DNA of 42,795 bases from Bifidobacterium sp. WK012_4_13 (GTDB lineage Bacteria > Actinomycetota > Actinomycetes > Actinomycetales > Bifidobacteriaceae), in the NCBI RefSeq assembly GCF_041080835.1, contig NZ_CP129684.1:1-42795 (forward strand), in the 5' to 3' direction. Below the pieces are notes generated by a model. The model was given only the letters and a program-made list of their open reading frames with translations, was not told where the DNA came from and did not search any database. Of this stretch, positions 24,689 through 31,272 are shown piece by piece. Each line of letters begins with the position of its first letter. The stretch's first letter is position 1. Position numbers and translations under genes: made by a program.

Positions 24689-24940
24689 TTACTTTTGTTT
24701 ACGTTTAGCCTCATCAGGATGCGCATACATAAACCCTGGATCCAGACCCAGAAGATCAGACAGCAGTTCGAAATCATTTAAAGACAACGTCCCAGTCTTA
24801 AGTCTTCTTCTCAGCGTTTCATAACTGGTGCCAATATGAGCTGATGCAACTGTCATTGGAGAAGTTCCAGGAACCTCATTTTTTAACATTTCGTAAAGAG
24901 CTGAAGTTACCTTCTTCGTGTGTTCTTGCATCATGCTCAC
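24689..24940 (-). CDS. small HTH regulator
   Basis: This 83-residue protein resembles a compact helix-turn-helix regulator: TVASAHIGTSYETLRRRLK is the HTH (about 30-48) and LSLNDFELLSDLLGLDP the following helix pair, as in XRE-like proteins. The protein at 25151 shares the same layout (ALGFTYQAIKKKFN, LTLGEFEKMCNYF), so the two divergent genes are distant paralogues. Neither the GTG at 24940 nor the ATG at 24934 has a ribosome site, while GATACT lies 9 bases before the ATG, so a near-leaderless start is likely. It probably controls the transfer block, replication, or both. Confidence 0.65.
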   Translation of the reverse strand: MSMMQEHTKKVTSALYEMLKNEVPGTSPMTVASAHIGTSYETLRRRLKTGTLSLNDFELLSDLLGLDPGFMYAHPDEAKRKQK

Positions 24941-24973
24941 AATAGTATCACAAATATCAAATAAACCGATGCA

Positions 24974-25090
24974 TATGTATCTATTTATTTATAAATAGGT
25001 AATTTATGTATCTTATTGATCACTATTAAAATAATTGATGACTGAATTATAGATACTCTAGTAATGTGTTTATACCTACTATTAGATACT
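24974..25090. promoter_or_regulatory. AT-rich divergent control region with paired operator-like repeats
   Basis: The 210-base gap between two divergent HTH genes is very AT-rich. TATGTATCT occurs at 24974-24982 and 25005-25013 (31 apart). The opposite orientation AGATACT occurs at 25051-25057 and 25084-25090 (33 apart). Spacing near three helical turns and the inverted arrangement suggest operator sites for the two HTH proteins. Confidence 0.5.
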
Positions 25091-25150
25091 TTTGTTTATG
25101 GTTATAAAAGTAGTGATTTTTTGTCAATTGTGAATCCGTAGACTTCTTTT

Positions 25151-25600
25151 ATGATTAAAAGTTCGTGGAGCGACATTGACAGGACAGCAATAGATTTTGT
25201 CAAGTCATGGGCCAACGAAACCGAGCCAAGAACGAGCCGAACAAAAGTGGCAGCAGCACTTGGCTTTACTTACCAAGCTATCAAGAAAAAATTCAACTAC
25301 GAAAATGCACCACTCACTCTGGGCGAATTCGAGAAGATGTGCAACTACTTCAATAAAAATTCAGCAGCCGAATGGATGAAAATATTACAAGCCGTCGCAA
25401 TAAAAAACGGGAAAATCAACGAGGCAAAACTCATAGACGACATGCTCAATGACCACACAGTGAAAAACGCCATAGTAAATCTAGCGATCACATATCTACA
25501 TCCCTCATCAGCATTGGATGAAATACCCGATCCTGCCACGGCCGCAGAATTAAAACAGGCACAACGAACCATTAAGAAAAACAAGAAAAAGGGTATATAA
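25151..25600 (+). CDS. HTH regulator upstream of repA
   Basis: This 149-residue protein has an N-terminal helix-turn-helix (about 26-48: SRTKVAAALGFTYQAIKKKF) related to the regulator encoded divergently at 24940. A helical middle and a very basic C-terminus (ending IKKNKKKGI) follow. No ribosome site precedes the ATG at 25151. Its A+T-rich codon use differs from the transfer genes, as for repA. Position suggests copy-number or transfer control; the target is probably the operator-like repeats just upstream. Confidence 0.62.
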   Translation: MIKSSWSDIDRTAIDFVKSWANETEPRTSRTKVAAALGFTYQAIKKKFNYENAPLTLGEFEKMCNYFNKNSAAEWMKILQAVAIKNGKINEAKLIDDMLNDHTVKNAIVNLAITYLHPSSALDEIPDPATAAELKQAQRTIKKNKKKGI

Positions 25601-25663
25601 GTATACGAATCTATACCGAATCAGTAATCATGATATATAGTTACGTAATGAGAATAAAAATAT

Positions 25664-25717
25664 GCCTCCGTGAATTTACGGTTCCGGAGGCCAAGCAATC
25701 ACTAATATGGAGTGATT
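25664..25717 (+). promoter_or_regulatory. two hairpins in the repA leader, one covering the ribosome site
   Basis: GCCTCCG/CGGAGGC (25664-25670 with 25685-25691) forms a stem. AATCACT/AGTGATT (25697-25703 with 25711-25717) forms a second whose loop and right arm contain the GGAG ribosome site of repA at 25709-25712. Such a structure could limit RepA translation and so copy number. Confidence 0.5.
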
Positions 25718-25721
25718 AACT

Positions 25722-26690
25722 ATGGACAATGATACTACAAGCAGCGATGTGAACGGCAACAACAGAGATGCCGTTCACGAAGAGCATACAGGCCAGGAAT
25801 GGCAGCAGCTCAACAGCCAGCAACGTCTGTATTTACTCTCCGACTTTTGCAAGTTCAGCCTCCCCTACACTGACCCAGGCAATGTCGAGTCTTGGAAGCG
25901 TATCAACGGCAACACCCTTTATACGGTGAACCCAAACCTATATGTAAAAGACAAAAAACAGTATGCTCTATGGCCTTACGGCAAAATAGCCCGACTTCTT
26001 CTCATATGGATCTCCACACAAGTTATGCTCCACAAAGCAGACAACCTCATGCTGACACTCCCCCAAAGCCTGAACCAGCTCATGAAGGAAATAGGAATAT
26101 ACCGGCACGACGGCAAACCAAATGGTAGAGAATACAATCGATATCGTGTTGCGTTACAGGCCATTTGTGGCATGAGAACACAAGTTACTACTTATGAGGG
26201 AGATGACGAAAACGGAATGATGGCAGGCAAGAACCTCATCATTGCGGATACTTACAACCTCGGATGGGGTTTCAAGACTATGGGAGAACTCTCAACCATC
26301 AGCCTTAACAAAAGTACCTATGAACATATGCAGCACAGTACTCCGCTTGACGCCGCCGCAGTGTTTCTGCTTACCAACACCAACCCGCTCGTCAAGGGAC
26401 GCAGTAGAGGCCAAGATCTAGATCTTTACACGTGGCTCAATGCTCGTAATTACTCGCTGATCCACTCCCCCAGTCGTCAAACATCACCCATCACCTGGCA
26501 ACAACTCGCCAACCAATTCGGCAACACCTACGGCAGACTTGATAACTTCATTAGGAGATTCAAGAGTTCATTGAACAACGTGCGAATGGTATGGCCGGAT
26601 CTCAACGTCGAGATCATCGACGGCCAGGGAATCATCCTTCACAGGTCAAAACGAAGCGTCACAGCCAAACGAAAACCCACAGGAAACTGA
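25722..26690 (+). CDS. repA: plasmid replication initiator RepA
   Basis: This 322-residue protein matches plasmid RepA initiators of the PF04796 type: YALWPYGKIARLLLIWIST (about 82-100) and the helix LPQSLNQLMKEIGIYRHDG are the characteristic motifs, followed by a C-terminal winged-helix-like region (TWQQLANQFGNTYGRLDNFIRRFKSSL, about 262-288). It should bind the four 20-bp iterons just downstream and open the origin for theta replication. The ATG is preceded by GGAG within a hairpin. A strong terminator lies 9 bases after the stop. Confidence 0.9.
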   Translation: MDNDTTSSDVNGNNRDAVHEEHTGQEWQQLNSQQRLYLLSDFCKFSLPYTDPGNVESWKRINGNTLYTVNPNLYVKDKKQYALWPYGKIARLLLIWISTQVMLHKADNLMLTLPQSLNQLMKEIGIYRHDGKPNGREYNRYRVALQAICGMRTQVTTYEGDDENGMMAGKNLIIADTYNLGWGFKTMGELSTISLNKSTYEHMQHSTPLDAAAVFLLTNTNPLVKGRSRGQDLDLYTWLNARNYSLIHSPSRQTSPITWQQLANQFGNTYGRLDNFIRRFKSSLNNVRMVWPDLNVEIIDGQGIILHRSKRSVTAKRKPTGN

Positions 26691-26699
26691 AACGAACGA

Positions 26700-26719
26700 C
26701 CCGCGAAAGCGGGCTTTTT
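26700..26719 (+). terminator. intrinsic terminator of repA
   Basis: The perfect stem CCCGC-GAAA-GCGGG is followed by CTTTTT. The GNRA tetraloop, GC stem and T-run make a textbook terminator, separating repA transcription from the iterons. Confidence 0.88.
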
Positions 26720-26730
26720 CATACCCAATT

Positions 26731-26829
26731 CTTCGGGCTTGTTGTAGGGTCATTCTTCGGGCTTGTTGTAGGGTGTAAGGAAAATTACTTCGGGCTTGTT
26801 GTAGGGTGACTTCGGGCTTGTTGTAGGGT
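26731..26829 (+). repeat. four 20-bp iterons of the replication origin
   Basis: CTTCGGGCTTGTTGTAGGGT is repeated identically at 26731, 26755, 26788 and 26810, so start-to-start distances are 24, 33 and 22 bases (about two, three and two helical turns). They directly follow repA, and an AT-rich segment follows them, the standard layout of an iteron-controlled oriV. Confidence 0.92.
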
Positions 26830-26875
26830 GGTATACCACCAATTGCTTACTGGCAGTATGGCTGAGATGGTGTCC

Positions 26876-26921
26876 CATATAGTTTTTCATATAGTCTTTT
26901 TCATATAGATAACACATATAG
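26876..26921 (+). repeat. AT-rich unwinding region with four CATATAG repeats
   Basis: CATATAG occurs at 26876, 26888, 26902 and 26915, spaced 12, 14 and 13 bases, within a T-rich stretch right after the iterons. The 13-mer-like periodicity resembles DNA unwinding elements of replication origins. No clear DnaA box was found by eye. Confidence 0.7.
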
Positions 26922-26990
26922 AGCAAACATAATGATGTCCGCAAAGGGTTTTCTGATGTTTGAATGAGGGACTGCCGCCCCTCTCCCTCG

Positions 26991-27072
26991 CCGAGCTGAT
27001 TCAGCTCGACCTAGCTCCTGGCACTGGCGCACGAATCAACAACGGAATTGATTCGATTGGCTTTGAAGATCA
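26991..27072. repeat. double-palindrome repeat, copy A
   Basis: Imperfect direct repeat of 29688-29764. It holds two inverted repeats in a row: CGAGCTG-ATT-CAGCTCG (26992-27008) and CGAATCAA/TTGATTCG (27032-27055). In copy B both stems are kept while the loops differ. The pair flanks the partition-Fic block and may be a recombination, partition or termination site. Confidence 0.65.
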
Positions 27073-27112
27073 TTCAACTCATAGTGAAGGGGATTGTGAC
27101 AAAGCGTTGTAA

Positions 27113-27173
27113 GCAATAATAACCGTTTTATTGTAAGCAATAAATAGTGCTACAATAAAAACATAAGCAATAA
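27113..27173 (+). repeat. GCAATAA repeats upstream of parA (candidate centromere, with promoter)
   Basis: GCAATAA occurs at 27113, 27137 and 27167, each preceded by AA (AAGCAATAA). A promoter-like pair TTATTG (27128-27133) and TACAAT (27151-27156) with a 17-base spacer lies among them, so binding by the ParG-like protein would both mark the centromere and repress the operon. Further copies lie before the next two genes. Confidence 0.65.
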
Positions 27174-27191
27174 AGACAGAAAGGCATAGTT

Positions 27192-27779
27192 ATGGCACAC
27201 TTCATCACCTTCGCCAATACCAAGGGCGGCGCGGCGAAGACCACCAGCGCCCTCATGTTCGCCGGTATCCTGACCGCAAGAGGAGAAAAGGTAGAGGTCA
27301 GGGACACCGATCCTTCCGGAGGGGCGACGGACTGGAAGAAGATGGCACAGAAAAACGGGACACCTCTCCCCTTCCTCGTGCACAGCGCAAACATGAAGGA
27401 AGTAGACGAACCACCCGTATCGGATGCTGACTGGGTGCTTATCGACACTCCACCGCTGCAAGCTGAGATCATTCAAGCGGCCATCTCGGCAGCTGATCTT
27501 GTCATCATCACCACGCAGCCAAGCAAACTTGATGTGACCCGCGCTCTGGAAACTGCAGAAGCAGTCGATAAGCCCATGACTGTGCTGGTTACGCGAGTGG
27601 ATGATCGCACGGTCGAGTGGCGTCAATGCGAGAAACGCATCAAGGAAGCCGGGCTATCTCGTTTGGATTCCTACATCAAGGCAAGGGAAAGCATTAAACG
27701 CGCCATCGGCACCAATGCCATCCCGTCAGATAGTGGGTACAAGGAAGCCGTAGACGAGGTAATGGCCGCCTTCCGTTAA
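27192..27779 (+). CDS. parA: ParA/ParF-type partition ATPase
   Basis: This 195-residue ATPase segregates plasmid copies. The deviant Walker A KGGAAKTT (residues 11-18, with the extra conserved lysine), the switch DTDPSGGATDW (about 38-48) and VLIDTPP (about 81-87) are clear. The short length without an N-terminal DNA-binding domain places it in the ParF-like class Ib. A ribosome site AAAGG precedes the ATG. A small ribbon-helix-helix gene follows, as in parFG operons. Confidence 0.9.
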   Translation: MAHFITFANTKGGAAKTTSALMFAGILTARGEKVEVRDTDPSGGATDWKKMAQKNGTPLPFLVHSANMKEVDEPPVSDADWVLIDTPPLQAEIIQAAISAADLVIITTQPSKLDVTRALETAEAVDKPMTVLVTRVDDRTVEWRQCEKRIKEAGLSRLDSYIKARESIKRAIGTNAIPSDSGYKEAVDEVMAAFR

Positions 27780-27782
27780 AGA

Positions 27783-27820
27783 GCAACAAAGACATAAATG
27801 CAGAAAGATATTAGCAATAA
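27783..27820 (+). repeat. centromere-like repeats between parA and the RHH gene
   Basis: GCAATAAAGACAGAAAG at 27814-27830 repeats the motif found just before parA (27167-27183) word for word. A weaker variant, GCAACAAAGACATA, lies at 27783-27796. The spacing places binding sites in front of each gene of the block. Confidence 0.55.
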
Positions 27821-27838
27821 AGACAGAAAGCAAGAATC

Positions 27839-28045
27839 ATGGCGATAGATCTGAACAAGAAGGCGACGAAGAGGCTCACCGACGTTCTCGTTGACAAGAC
27901 CGGCGAGGCGAAGGAGAAGACGCAGCAGATCAGTCTGTACCTTCCGGTGAGCAAACATCGGAAGCTGAAGATGGAATCGGTAAGAACAGGCAAACCCATG
28001 ACGAAGATCATCGAGGAATGGATAGACACAGAGATACAGGATTAG
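27839..28045 (+). CDS. ParG-like ribbon-helix-helix partition protein
   Basis: This 68-residue protein has a basic flexible N-terminus (about 1-28) and a ribbon-helix-helix domain: strand QQISLYLPVSKH, then helices RKLKMESVRTG and PMTKIIEEWIDTEI. Size, fold and position behind a ParF-type ATPase fit ParG, the centromere-binding adaptor and autorepressor. It probably binds the GCAATAA repeats around it. Confidence 0.78.
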   Translation: MAIDLNKKATKRLTDVLVDKTGEAKEKTQQISLYLPVSKHRKLKMESVRTGKPMTKIIEEWIDTEIQD

Positions 28046-28123
28046 GCAATAATGCAATAAAGACACAGATATAGAATTGCATAAATCTACTATTCTTGCT
28101 AGGATAAAAACATAATGCAATAA
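28046..28123 (+). repeat. third cluster of GCAATAA repeats around a promoter
   Basis: GCAATAA occurs at 28046, 28054 and 28117, flanking the promoter of the next gene (28077-28105). With those at 27113-27173 and 27814 this makes seven exact copies in 1 kb, all on the same strand and all outside genes. Confidence 0.6.
28077..28105 (+). promoter_or_regulatory. sigma70-type promoter of the OB-fold gene
   Basis: TTGCAT and TAGGAT are separated by 17 bases and lie 39 bases before the ATG at 28144, between GCAATAA repeats, suggesting control by the ParG-like protein. Confidence 0.6.
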
Positions 28124-28143
28124 TCCTGTTAAGGGAGGCGATT

Positions 28144-28521
28144 ATGGCTTTTATGGCTGGTGATTTCGAGTATGTGGCGGGCAATCTGGCGACGGATCCT
28201 CGTGTGAAGCGGTTTCCTGCTGCTGATGGCATGTATGACGAGGTTCTGTGGATGACCGTGGCGGTGAACCACACGGGCGCGGCCACGGAGTATGTGGAGT
28301 TAGAGGCCAGGGGCAAGACCAAGGAATACATCAAGAACCTGATCGCGTCACCTGTAAAACCGTTGAGCAAGGGTACATTCATCATGGCCGGCGGCAGCCC
28401 GGTGGTGTCGAAGAACGGGAAACGCAAGTTGAAACTTGTGGTGTTCAGCAGTGAGACGAGTCTTGGCTATGACGTGCTGAACTGGGATCACATCCACAAG
28501 GATGGTCAGGCCGATGGGTAG
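28144..28521 (+). CDS. OB-fold (SSB-like) protein
   Basis: This 125-residue protein begins FEYVAGNLATDPRVKRF and continues DEVLWMTVAVNH and YVELEARGKTKEYI, the order of strands in bacterial single-strand-binding proteins (GNL-x-x-DP, then a TVAVN strand). It lacks the long acidic C-terminal tail, so it is probably a plasmid single-strand-binding protein variant. GGGAGG lies 6 bases before the ATG. It has its own promoter within the centromere-like repeats. Confidence 0.68.
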   Translation: MAFMAGDFEYVAGNLATDPRVKRFPAADGMYDEVLWMTVAVNHTGAATEYVELEARGKTKEYIKNLIASPVKPLSKGTFIMAGGSPVVSKNGKRKLKLVVFSSETSLGYDVLNWDHIHKDGQADG

Positions 28522-28622
28522 TGCGGAGAAGACGCAGACCGTAAGCCTGCTCACCCAGTGTGTGACCCGTTGAAATGCTCCCGTTTATGGGATAATGGAT
28601 AATTCGATTTAAGGAGGATGCG

Positions 28623-28802
28623 ATGGATGAGCGAACACGGCGAAGTCTGGTGATCCGCGATGGCATGCATTCCGCAGAGCTTGAAGGCGGGCGCGTCACT
28701 GACGCGTATCGTCGCGACGCGCAGGACTACATCGATGGCCTCATCGACGAGGATGGGCTGATCCGGCGCACCCGCATCCGGTACGGTCTGGAAACGGCAT
28801 GA
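28623..28802 (+). CDS. VbhA-like antitoxin of a Fic pair
   Basis: This 59-residue protein carries SAELEG at residues 17-22, which fits the Fic inhibition motif (S/T-x-x-x-E-G/N) whose glutamate (Glu21) blocks ATP binding in the partner Fic active site. An ideal AAGGAGG lies five bases before the ATG. The stop overlaps the Fic start (ATGA), the standard class I antitoxin-first order. A candidate promoter TTGAAA/GATAAT with a short 15-base spacer lies at 28570-28596. Confidence 0.85.
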   Translation: MDERTRRSLVIRDGMHSAELEGGRVTDAYRRDAQDYIDGLIDEDGLIRRTRIRYGLETA

Positions 28803-29650
28803 ATGATGACACGGGTATCGACCCGTATCTGATTCCCGGAACGAACGTACTGCGCAACAAAGTCAACGCCCAAAGTGAGCAGGAGTTGGCTGACGCCGAG
28901 AATGATCTGGTCAACGCCCGTTACAGCAAACTCGCCAGTATGCCTCTCGCCGCCGAAGGCACGGTCGGGCAGTTGCAGTGGATCCACCATTACCTGTTCC
29001 AGGACGTGTACGAGTGGGCGGGACGGATCCGCACCATCGATATGAGCAAGGGTGGAGGCAGCGTATTCCAACCCCTGCAACTGTTCACCACCGGCGTCCA
29101 ATACGCGGAAAGCACGCTAGAGAACGATCATATGCCGCAAGGCTTGGATCGAGACCAGTTCATCGAGCGGCTGGCCGTCAACTTCGCCAACTTCAATACT
29201 CTGCATCCCTTCCGTGAGGGCAATGGCCGTACCCAGCGCGTGTTCTGGACACTAGTGGCCCGCGATGCCGGCTGGGGGTTGGACTGGTCGAGAGTGACCA
29301 AGCGCGAGAATGACATTGCCTCGTTTGTTGCCCATGAGAACGTGGACTATCACCCGTTGGAGGCCATGTTCGACAAGATCACCCAGCCATTGCCACCTGA
29401 ACAGGATCTTCGGTTCCTGCCGGCCATCGGCTTCAAGCCCAGTGCAGATGAGGCACCAGGGCAGCCGAACGTGTACCAGGTGCTTTCCGACAGTGAGTTA
29501 CGAGCAGCAGCGGCAACGCTACAGCTACCAGACCAAAGGCAGTGTACAGGCGAAGAAGAGCGTCAGCGATATACGCCAGGCACTCAGAGCGGGAACCAAG
29601 CAACTCAAAACAGAGCAATCCCCTTCCGACGTCACGCAGCAGAAGCGTAA
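28799..29650 (+). CDS. Fic-domain AMP transferase (VbhT-like toxin), C-terminus probably frameshifted
   Basis: This 283-residue Fic protein has the complete catalytic motif HPFREGNGRTQR starting at residue 136 (His136) and the usual upstream helices (VYEWAGRIRTIDMSKGG forms the flap region). VbhT/FicT toxins AMPylate DNA gyrase and topoisomerase IV; the paired VbhA-like antitoxin implies the same type. From about residue 231 (29490) this frame becomes poor. The +1 frame runs on to 29663 with GC-rich third positions and a basic, Gln/Lys-rich tail (SYEQQRQRYSYQTK start), so a one-base indel near 29490 is likely. The catalytic domain is unaffected. Confidence 0.88.
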   Translation: MNDDTGIDPYLIPGTNVLRNKVNAQSEQELADAENDLVNARYSKLASMPLAAEGTVGQLQWIHHYLFQDVYEWAGRIRTIDMSKGGGSVFQPLQLFTTGVQYAESTLENDHMPQGLDRDQFIERLAVNFANFNTLHPFREGNGRTQRVFWTLVARDAGWGLDWSRVTKRENDIASFVAHENVDYHPLEAMFDKITQPLPPEQDLRFLPAIGFKPSADEAPGQPNVYQVLSDSELRAAAATLQLPDQRQCTGEEERQRYTPGTQSGNQATQNRAIPFRRHAAEA

Positions 29651-29666
29651 GCGGGGGAGATGAATC

Positions 29667-29682
29667 GTGGGCGGCTGCCCAC
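29667..29682 (+). terminator. short hairpin after the Fic gene
   Basis: A perfect GTGGGC-GGCT-GCCCAC stem follows the Fic reading frames. No T-run follows, so termination is uncertain. Confidence 0.4.
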
Positions 29683-29687
29683 ACCTG

Positions 29688-29764
29688 CCGAGCTGGATCA
29701 GCTCGACCATGCTCCTGGCGCACGAATCAACAACCACCGTTGATTCGCTTGCCTTATATGATCA
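29688..29764. repeat. double-palindrome repeat, copy B
   Basis: Matches copy A at 26991-27072 with a 5-base gap and some changes. The stems CGAGCTG/CAGCTCG and CGAATCAAC/GTTGATTCG are intact, while loop bases differ, which points to selection on the palindromes. Confidence 0.65.
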
Positions 29765-29882
29765 CTGTGCAAAATCATTCATTGAGGCTGGGTATTATTG
29801 TGATTGAGCGAGAGAGATGACAGTGCGTGTTGTGCTCTTTCATTTATCCATTAACAGGTCGATAATTTATAAGGAGACTCTC

Positions 29883-30236
29883 GTGGTTAATCATCTTATT
29901 GATCCCAGCCGCAGTGGTTTCAATGTTGCACCGCCGATATTTGTTGGCGACGATGACCTTAAGACCACACGAGGAAGGTACCGCTGCGAGGTGTGGAAGG
30001 CTGCAAGCGGGAAACAGTATGTCATAGTTCGTGAGGGTGAAATAGAGAGCCTGGTAAATGCCAGAGAAATCATTGATGATGCTATTCAATCTCAATATCC
30101 AGGTAGTATCAAGATTGAATACTGGCCGGTAGGAACGGTAACCAATGCACCTTTATTCGCAATGCCGTATCCACAAACCATCAGCGTTACAGAACTCACG
30201 AAACTTGGCCTTCCAACGGTAAAGACTCTGCCATGA
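29883..30236 (+). CDS. hypothetical protein, first of a bicistron
   Basis: This 117-residue protein has no recognised family. It is a mixed alpha/beta globular sequence ([23 protein letters not shown], then [11 protein letters not shown]) without signal or membrane helix. The GTG at 29883 has AAGGAG upstream; the longer open frame has no ribosome site. It overlaps the next gene by four bases (ATGA). The compact two-gene unit with its own terminator could be a toxin-antitoxin or immunity pair, but nothing in the sequence proves that. Confidence 0.6.
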   Translation: MVNHLIDPSRSGFNVAPPIFVGDDDLKTTRGRYRCEVWKAASGKQYVIVREGEIESLVNAREIIDDAIQSQYPGSIKIEYWPVGTVTNAPLFAMPYPQTISVTELTKLGLPTVKTLP

Positions 30237-30451
30237 AGATCTACACAACGAACGAGTGGAGTGGCTATGGGAAACATAACTACTATTGGAATGAATATCG
30301 ACTCGAGGGTGACAGCGTTGTGAAGTATAAATGTCATCGACAGAAATTCTTTGATGGTGAAGAGAATACCTGGGACACGGATGAAAGTGTCATAGAGTCC
30401 TGGTCGGTTGATGATCCTGCGCTACCTGATTGGTTAAAAACGTACCTGTAA
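30233..30451 (+). CDS. hypothetical small acidic protein, second of a bicistron
   Basis: This 72-residue protein is unusually rich in aromatic and acidic residues ([31 protein letters not shown]). It has no signal or membrane helix. The start overlaps the preceding stop, so the two are translated together. A terminator lies 70 bases downstream. Function unknown. Confidence 0.6.
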   Translation: MKIYTTNEWSGYGKHNYYWNEYRLEGDSVVKYKCHRQKFFDGEENTWDTDESVIESWSVDDPALPDWLKTYL

Positions 30452-30521
30452 AGTCACGTAGATGGAGGCAAACGAGTCGTGTAAGTTAATGCAATATACG
30501 ACCGTTTTCTAGACAATCCCA

Positions 30522-30547
30522 CGGCCTGCCGACCCAGGCCGTTTTTT
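30522..30547 (+). terminator. intrinsic terminator of the bicistron
   Basis: CGGCCTG-CCGACC-CAGGCCG stem followed by TTTTTT. Confidence 0.88.
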
Positions 30548-30630
30548 CATGCTGAAACGTGTATGGAAACCCGTGCAAGAATCAGAGTGCAGTAATCGCT
30601 TGATTGGGTTGAGTTTCTTCACATAAGAAC

Positions 30631-30659
30631 CTGCACGTAGCACGAAAGTGTGCTATACT
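30631..30659 (+). promoter_or_regulatory. promoter and operator of the BrnT-like toxin operon
   Basis: A -10 TATACT (30654-30659) preceded by TGC and a weak -35 CTGCAC with a 17-base spacer place transcription start at about 30666, the GTG start codon. A perfect inverted repeat TAGCAC/GTGCTA (30638-30655) fills the spacer and would block polymerase when bound, as expected for autoregulation by the RHH antitoxin. Confidence 0.65.
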
Positions 30660-30665
30660 TATGTC

Positions 30666-30923
30666 GTGTCTTCAAGGATGGTGTTTGCCCGCTCGGCCGA
30701 GCGTCATGGTTACACGGTCGCCGATGTGCTGTTTGCGTATCAGCATCTGATTCGTCGTAAGGTGCTGGTGCGTAGCGGTGAACGCTATCTTAAGTTCACT
30801 GGACTGCACCACGGTGACCCGCTGGTGCCGAGCATCGAGGTCATGATGAAGATCATACCGGGGCAGGGCATCGTGGTGTTCCATGTGAACGCCGAACAGG
30901 GTGGCTTCTGGGACAAGGATTGA
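30666..30923 (+). CDS. BrnT-like toxin (leaderless)
   Basis: This 85-residue protein has the layout of BrnT-type or DUF4258-like small RNase toxins: FARSAERHGYTVADVLFAYQH, then IEVMMKIIPGQGIVVFHVNAEQ (the usual strand with His near the end). A ribbon-helix-helix gene follows 16 bases after its stop, and toxin-first order matches brnTA. The GTG at 30666 coincides with the predicted transcription start, and no ribosome site precedes it or the ATG at 30678. Toxin activity is inferred from family resemblance and pairing. Confidence 0.68.
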   Translation: MSSRMVFARSAERHGYTVADVLFAYQHLIRRKVLVRSGERYLKFTGLHHGDPLVPSIEVMMKIIPGQGIVVFHVNAEQGGFWDKD

Positions 30924-30939
30924 AAGGTAGGTGAACCTC

Positions 30940-31272
30940 ATGGCATTGCAGGACGAGACGTGGCAGTGGGATGATTCTCAGGCGGTGGAGAGTACCGCCG
31001 CCCAGGCTCAGGTTGAGGCCGATCACGATTTGATGGAGGCGGCCGGCACCGATAATGTTGCGGATGCCGTGGCTGTATTGATGGGCAGGCCTCGCCTGGG
31101 GGACAAGCCCAGGGAGAAGAGCGTGCAGATTCATTTCAAGGCTTCCGAGTCGATGGCTGCCTTCGTGGACGAGCAGCGCAAACAGTCTGGAATGCGCAAC
31201 AAGTCCGAGTATCTGCGCATGCTCATAGAGCAGGAGATGAAGCACCAGCACCACCGGTTGCAGGCCGCGTGA
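30940..31272 (+). CDS. ribbon-helix-helix antitoxin
   Basis: This 110-residue protein has an acidic N-terminal half that could cap the toxin. Its C-terminal RHH-like domain includes KSVQIHFKASESMAAFVDEQ and RNKSEYLRMLIEQEM (about 67-102), a BrnA/CopG-type arrangement. It likely binds the TAGCAC/GTGCTA operator. The ATG at 30940 is preferred; an in-frame GTG at 30931 lies too close to AAAGG. Its stop overlaps the resolvase GTG (GTGA). Confidence 0.68.
   Translation: MALQDETWQWDDSQAVESTAAQAQVEADHDLMEAAGTDNVADAVAVLMGRPRLGDKPREKSVQIHFKASESMAAFVDEQRKQSGMRNKSEYLRMLIEQEMKHQHHRLQAA

Noticed and set aside
26731..26829. CRISPR-like array
   Set aside because: The four repeats are separated by only 2-13 bases, too short for spacers; they are iterons next to repA.
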